Source of the DNA: Gammaproteobacteria bacterium
GTDB lineage: Bacteria > Pseudomonadota > Gammaproteobacteria > Pseudomonadales > Azotimanducaceae
Direction of reading: 5' to 3'
DNA: 8,031 nucleotides
Assembly: GCA_030432795.1 (NCBI GenBank)
Contig: JAUILW010000129.1
Coordinates: 1 to 8,031, forward strand
How positions within the stretch are numbered: the first letter of the stretch is position 1; the number at the start of each line of letters is the position of its first letter. The position numbers were made by a program, and so were the translations under genes. A model generated the notes under the pieces. The model was not told the origin of the DNA. It saw only the letters and a program-made list of their open reading frames with translations, and made no database searches. Of this stretch, positions 4,049 through 8,031 are shown piece after piece.

Positions 4049-7003
4049 TCAGCCGCCGAAGTTATAGCGGACCGATGCACCGTAGATTCGTGGTTCCGTC
4101 AGGAAGTAGTTCCGGAAGAAGCCCGACGTATCCGAGGTCAGGTAGTGACCCGTGATGTTGTCCTCGTCCTGCAGATTCCGAACCCAGGCGCGCGCCGACC
4201 AACGTCCGTCGTCGGATTCGTAGATCAGCGACACGTTCCACTGATCCCAGGCGTCAATCTCGTCACCCACGGTGTTGAACTCACGGGCATACATGTCGTC
4301 CTGCCAGTAGTAGTCAATTCGCGGGGTCAGCGAGCCTGCAATGGCAGGAATCTGGAAGGTATACGCCACACCGATCTTGATCGTGTGCTCAGGCGAGTTC
4401 GGCAGCGCGTTGCCGCCGATATCCTGGCTGAGGCCGTTGGACGTGGTGACGCCAACCGCATCCAGGAAGGCGCGGTTGAAGTACGACGGCGTGCCGTCGG
4501 GATAGGTGCTGCCAGGAATAGGCACAGCGGCACCGGCGGCAATCGCAGCCCCGGTAACTGCCGTCACGCCCGCCCGGTCGGCCACGTAGTTCACACCAGC
4601 CGTCGGGCCGGGAACGAACTCGTTCAGCGTGATCCAGGCGGCGTTGCCCGCCGTACGGTTGGTCGGGTCGACCGATGCGCCGTCCGTTACTTCCGTGTGG
4701 AGGTACGAGTAGGCGTAATCGATCTGCAAGCCCGGCAACTGCTCCGGCCGCCACATCCCTTCAATCTCGAGGCCATAGATCTCGGCGTCGATGTTGTCGT
4801 TGATGGAGCTGTTGTTGGCGATACGCGTGATCTGCAGACCTTCGTAGTCGTAGAAGAACACCGATGCGTTGAGCGTCAGGCTTCCGTCGAGCAGCGTGTT
4901 CTTCGTGCCAACCTCAAACGAGTTGATGGTCTCGGGATCGAAGTCGAACTTGATATCACCTTGGAAGGCAGCGGATACCGGCGGGTTGAAACCACCCGGC
5001 TTGTAGCCTTTGCTGTAGAAGCCATAGATCAGCGTGTCGTTGTTCACCGCCCAGTCCAGACCAATGCGGCCCGTGGTTTCGGTGAACTTGAAGTCGTTCG
5101 GGCTGCCGGTGAGGGCGCGGCGCTCACCCGGCTGCGGCACGAGCGGAATGGCACGAATAGCCGCCAACCGCTCTGGGCTGAAGGCAGGCGTGCCCACCGC
5201 CGCATTGAACAGGTCGGTTGCACCGTAGAGCGCAGCCAGATCGGCATCAAACGCGTCGTTACCCTGAGCGAACGGCGCCGCACGCGACAGTTCGTCGCCC
5301 AGGCCGATGAAGCTTGCATCCAGGAACACGTTGGAGTCTCGAACGAGCTTGTTGTCTTCGTTGCGGCGCAGGCCAGCCGTCAGCTTCAGGCTGGGGGTGA
5401 TGTCAAAGTAAACCTCACCGAAGTAGGCCGTGCCGTCCTGTTCGAGGCCCTTGTTGTCCGGCGCACGCGTGGAGTTGAAGCCGGCCGGGTAGGCGCCCGT
5501 GATGGTGCCGAGCAGGTCCAGGGTGTTCGAGAACACGTAGTAGTCGCCGCTGTCGCCAGAGTCATAAGCGCTGGCGCCGATCAGGAAGTTGAACCTGCCT
5601 TCGAGCTGAGACTGGAACTTCGCTTCGACAGTCCAGTATTCGCTGGTAGAGCTGGCCTGGTCGTAGGAGAAGATGCGGGTCTCATCGGCAGCGGTCACGC
5701 AGCCGCCACGCAGGCCGGAGGTGCCGTCGTTGTAGTTGCACTGCGGGTCGGTCCAGTCTTCCCCGGCCCGGCCTGCCGGCGCGGTGGTGGGGAACAGCGT
5801 GCCAGGCGGCAGCAGCACCGGGTTACCCGGCAGCAACGACGGCAGGCTCTGGAACGTGGCGCCCACGTCCATGTTGTAGTCCTGGCGCGCCAGGTAGTCC
5901 GTTTCCTGATAGGCACCGATGATGCCGAAGGAATAGTTGTCGAACTCATAGCTGAAGCCACCGGTCCAGAGCTCTTCGTTGTTCTCGAAAATCGGCTCGA
6001 AGTCGGTGTGCATCTCGCGGAAACCCACCGCCGGACGCGCGAAGTCGTTCGTGCTGGACGCGGCGCCGAAGGGCAGCGCGCCGAAGAAACCGCCGAAGAT
6101 GCCGCCGGTGGTCGTACCCTGGTGCGGGCTCTGGAAGCCGAACCCGTCGGGCAGACAACCCTGCAGCGGCTGGGAATTGGTCTGGCACACCTGGTTGGTG
6201 ATGCGCGCGCGGTCGGAGTCTTCATCAAACTCACTGTAGGCAACCCACACGCTCGCACGCTCAGTGATGTCCCAGGACGCCGTAATGCGCGCAGCCCAGT
6301 GATCGCGGCCGTCGACATCATCGTCGATGCCGCCGATACGCTGGCCGCCGGAGCCCACCTGGCCATAGGCGAGGTTGTCGATGTAACCATCGCGCTTCAG
6401 CTGCATGCCGGCTACGCGAATGGCAAAGCTGTCGCCGATAGGCAGGTTCAGGAAGCCCTTGACTCGCTGGTGGTTGTAGTCACCGATCTCCAGATCGATG
6501 GAGCCTTCGATGGCCTCGAAGGACGGCATATTCGTCACCATGTTGATGGCGCCGCCGGTGGCGTTGCGCCCATACAGGGTGCCCTGGGGGCCGCGCAGAA
6601 TCTCGACCCGCTGCACATCGAAATACTCGATGGCGTTGAGGTTGGAGTTCACCGGAATTTCGTTGACGTGCGATGACACGCCGTTTTCACCCGACGCGGC
6701 AATCACAAGCCTGCCGATGCCGCGAATGGAAAAGCTGCTACCGCCGAAGTTGGTGGCGGTGAAGCTCACGTTCGGTGCATTCAGTTGCAGGTCGGTGGTG
6801 GAGATGATCTGGCGATCCTCCATCATCTGGCCGGACAGCGCAGTGACTGCAATCGGCACATCCTGGATGCTCTCCGCAGTTCTCTGCGCCGTTACTATCA
6901 CTTCTTCAATCGCGTTGGTGTTGCCTTCGCTCGCACTGATCTGAACAGCGGCCGCAAGCGCGATCAAGCCAAGGAAATTTGCGACGAATCGTCGACTACT
7001 CAT
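4049..7003 (-). CDS. TonB-dependent outer-membrane receptor
   Basis: A 984-residue product starting at ATG 7003, which has GGAGG 5 bases upstream. The frame extends to 7093, but that extension lacks a ribosome binding site and would bury the signal peptide. Residues 1-24 are a Sec signal peptide (SSRRFVANFLGLIALAAAVQ). A TonB box, EEVIVTAQR, lies at 33-41. The plug domain spans about 45-160, with DVPIAVTALSG, FSIRGIG and VEILRGPQGTLYGRNATGGAI. The rest is a 22-strand barrel, with the late-barrel block IYGFYSKGYKPGGFNPPV typical of this receptor group. Two cysteine pairs, 273/283 and 422/435, lie in probable extracellular loops and may form disulfides. The protein ends YNFGG, so the usual terminal aromatic is displaced by two glycines. 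It imports a compound using TonB/ExbB/ExbD energy; the substrate is unknown and I saw no clear haem-receptor FRAP/NPNL motif. It is transcribed as its own unit, bounded by a promoter and a terminator. Confidence 0.95.
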   Translation of the reverse strand: MSSRRFVANFLGLIALAAAVQISASEGNTNAIEEVIVTAQRTAESIQDVPIAVTALSGQMMEDRQIISTTDLQLNAPNVSFTATNFGGSSFSIRGIGRLVIAASGENGVSSHVNEIPVNSNLNAIEYFDVQRVEILRGPQGTLYGRNATGGAINMVTNMPSFEAIEGSIDLEIGDYNHQRVKGFLNLPIGDSFAIRVAGMQLKRDGYIDNLAYGQVGSGGQRIGGIDDDVDGRDHWAARITASWDITERASVWVAYSEFDEDSDRARITNQVCQTNSQPLQGCLPDGFGFQSPHQGTTTGGIFGGFFGALPFGAASSTNDFARPAVGFREMHTDFEPIFENNEELWTGGFSYEFDNYSFGIIGAYQETDYLARQDYNMDVGATFQSLPSLLPGNPVLLPPGTLFPTTAPAGRAGEDWTDPQCNYNDGTSGLRGGCVTAADETRIFSYDQASSTSEYWTVEAKFQSQLEGRFNFLIGASAYDSGDSGDYYVFSNTLDLLGTITGAYPAGFNSTRAPDNKGLEQDGTAYFGEVYFDITPSLKLTAGLRRNEDNKLVRDSNVFLDASFIGLGDELSRAAPFAQGNDAFDADLAALYGATDLFNAAVGTPAFSPERLAAIRAIPLVPQPGERRALTGSPNDFKFTETTGRIGLDWAVNNDTLIYGFYSKGYKPGGFNPPVSAAFQGDIKFDFDPETINSFEVGTKNTLLDGSLTLNASVFFYDYEGLQITRIANNSSINDNIDAEIYGLEIEGMWRPEQLPGLQIDYAYSYLHTEVTDGASVDPTNRTAGNAAWITLNEFVPGPTAGVNYVADRAGVTAVTGAAIAAGAAVPIPGSTYPDGTPSYFNRAFLDAVGVTTSNGLSQDIGGNALPNSPEHTIKIGVAYTFQIPAIAGSLTPRIDYYWQDDMYAREFNTVGDEIDAWDQWNVSLIYESDDGRWSARAWVRNLQDEDNITGHYLTSDTSGFFRNYFLTEPRIYGASVRYNFGG

Positions 7004-7008
7004 TTCAC

Positions 7009-7013
7009 CCTCC
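7009..7013 (-). promoter_or_regulatory. Ribosome binding site deciding the receptor start
   Basis: GGAGG followed by GTGAA and then ATG 7003 is a near-ideal Shine-Dalgarno. It supports the 984-residue form over the 1014-residue form starting at 7093. Confidence 0.85.
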
Positions 7014-7209
7014 ATATGGGTTACAGCATGTGTGGCCACGGCGTCATGCGCGTGGGCTCCGTCGCGGATCTCTGTCACGGCGATGGCCGGCATTCAGAAC
7101 GACCCGCGCTTCGCTCAAGGGCGATGCCTTGCTCTACCCCAAGACATCAACCCAAGGTTGCGAAGTCACGGCGTCGCGCGGAACAGAGCCTCATGCCTGC
7201 GAGACTCGA

Positions 7210-7235
7210 TCGCGAAACACCGAAAAATTTCGCGA
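7210..7235. repeat. 8-bp perfect inverted repeat at the receptor promoter
   Basis: TCGCGAAA (7210-7217) and TTTCGCGA (7228-7235) are exact reverse complements separated by 10 bases. The repeat begins 4 bases downstream of the proposed -10 box and covers the expected transcription start. It could be a repressor operator or a 5' hairpin stabilising the long receptor leader. Neither role is shown by the sequence alone. Confidence 0.6.
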
Positions 7236-7238
7236 CGT

Positions 7239-7269
7239 ATTTTACGGGAACTGTGTCGGCATGTGTCAA
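7239..7269 (-). promoter_or_regulatory. Sigma70-like promoter for the receptor gene
   Basis: Minus strand: a perfect -35 TTGACA at 7264-7269 and a -10 TAAAAT (5 of 6) at 7239-7244, with a 19-base spacer that is slightly long. Transcription would start near 7232, giving a leader of about 230 bases before ATG 7003. Apart from this promoter and the inverted repeat, I see no gene, RNA gene or known riboswitch consensus in 7004-7302. Confidence 0.55.
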
Positions 7270-7302
7270 ATACCTACAGTTTATTTCGGCGATGGCGGGC
7301 GC

Positions 7303-8031
7303 TTAGCGAGCCAGCAACCCGCGAATCAGGCGCGGCGAGCGCACAAAACCGATGGCCGCGGCGATGCGCAGCGCCGACTCCAGCAGGTAGGGCAACGTAT
7401 GAATGCCGCCATGTACCCGCAGGCTGCCCGGTACCGGCCGCTGCGGATGCAGCCAGTCGTGTACCGCCAATAGCCCGTTGAGGCAGCGGGACTGTCGCGG
7501 CGCCATGGTTTCCACACCAAACGCAGCGGCTCCGCCAAAGGCAGCGGTGAACACCGGATGGGTCATCGACCGTGTGCGGGTGATCGCGGCCGTGTTGGCT
7601 GACACACGCAAGCCGCGCGCTGCCCATCGCTCCGCCGTGAGAATCTTGCTCACATACTGCGCCGCCTGATAGCTCACCCCTTGAATGGAGACCACCGTAC
7701 GGGTAGCGGCGGCGTCGCCACGACGCGCGCTGCCACCTCGCGCCATCAGGCCCAGCCCCGTCAGCAGTGCTTCCCATGTAGGACGGTTGTCATCGCGCGC
7801 CTGCATTGCCGCCAGATCTTCCGCCGACAGCTCCGTGGGTGTGGTGGGTGATACGAGGATCGTCACCGAGCCCACCACCGCCTCGGGCAGGCTGTCTACC
7901 AACGCGTTCATCACGCCGGTCAGGCGCAGCTCGCGCGCCTGTCCCGGAGCGTAGGCGTACAGGCCAAGATCCAGGGGGTGCCCGTCGGCAAACGCCAGCA
8001 ACATGGCGCGCACCTCGCGCGGCTGGCGCAG
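7303..8031 (-). CDS. C-terminal part of a protein resembling a divergent short-chain dehydrogenase
   Basis: The frame is open from the right edge to TAA at 7303-7305, giving 242 residues whose N-terminus lies outside the window. The segment TRTVVSIQG, then YQAAQYVSK, then AERWAARGLRVSANTAAITRTRSM recalls the second half of short-chain dehydrogenases: the catalytic-Ser strand, the YxxSK helix and the strand ending PGxxxT. The match is imperfect: the position four before Lys is Gln instead of Tyr, and the Pro-Gly is absent. The nucleotide-binding GxxxGxG is not visible, though it could lie upstream. The C-terminus (LPYLLESALRIAAAIGFVRSPRLIRGLLAR) is amphipathic and may contact a membrane or partner. 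GTG at 8011-8013 and ATG at 8002-8004 are in frame, but upstream codons continue without a stop (LRQPREV), so the gene is more likely partial. It lies upstream of the receptor on the same strand, separated by 299 bases with a new promoter. Treat the family as tentative. Confidence 0.45.
   Translation of the reverse strand: MRQPREVRAMLLAFADGHPLDLGLYAYAPGQARELRLTGVMNALVDSLPEAVVGSVTILVSPTTPTELSAEDLAAMQARDDNRPTWEALLTGLGLMARGGSARRGDAAATRTVVSIQGVSYQAAQYVSKILTAERWAARGLRVSANTAAITRTRSMTHPVFTAAFGGAAAFGVETMAPRQSRCLNGLLAVHDWLHPQRPVPGSLRVHGGIHTLPYLLESALRIAAAIGFVRSPRLIRGLLAR

Noticed and set aside
4145..6676. Long plus-strand open frame of 843 codons opposite the TonB-dependent receptor
   Set aside because: It is a shadow of the receptor gene: no recognisable domain, a composition dominated by Arg, Val and Gly, and no ribosome binding site. 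The minus strand encodes a clear full-length receptor.
7004..7093. Upstream start giving a 1014-residue receptor
   Set aside because: No ribosome binding site precedes 7093, whereas GGAGG lies 5 bases before ATG 7003; the extension would also place 30 residues before a typical signal peptide.
1..8031. CRISPR arrays, insertion sequences, tRNA or rRNA genes
   Set aside because: No regularly spaced repeats, transposase-like proteins, terminal inverted repeats or RNA-gene signatures were seen on either strand.

Overview
The window comes from a GC-rich Gram-negative bacterium. A TonB-dependent outer-membrane receptor, a Lrp/AsnC regulator and the start of a fused indolepyruvate ferredoxin oxidoreductase suggest a proteobacterium, probably an aerobic, possibly marine gammaproteobacterium; this placement is inferred from gene content, not from a marker gene. 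UGA is an ordinary stop in several genes here (regulator, HtaA protein, receptor), which matters for the main finding.

Left part (1-1386). An indolepyruvate ferredoxin oxidoreductase gene leaves the window on the minus strand. It diverges from a Lrp/AsnC regulator on the plus strand across an AT-rich control region with two short dyads. The regulator is followed by a small single-domain HtaA (haem-binding family) protein without a signal peptide.

Centre (1434-3884, minus strand). This is a tightly packed three-gene operon. In order of transcription it encodes a UGSC-family selenoprotein, a 356-residue partner protein linked to it by an ATGA overlap, and an exported protein with a C-terminal vicinal-oxygen-chelate (glyoxalase-like) domain that overlaps the partner by 23 bases. 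The selenoprotein gene carries an in-frame UGA at 3603-3605, giving Sec-Gly-Ser-Cys, followed by a hairpin with the geometry of a bacterial SECIS. A standard gene caller would split it into two short ORFs or miss it. This operon is the most interesting part of the window.

Right part (3993-8031, minus strand). A strong intrinsic terminator ends a 984-residue TonB-dependent receptor gene. The receptor has a near-perfect ribosome binding site, a long leader and a sigma70-like promoter with an 8-bp inverted repeat just downstream. Upstream is the 3' part of a gene whose product tentatively resembles a divergent short-chain dehydrogenase.

How they may work together (inference): the receptor could import an unknown compound that is processed by intracellular redox enzymes, including the selenoprotein pair. 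No substrate can be read from the sequence. The selenocysteine machinery (selA, selB, selC, selD) is not in the window.
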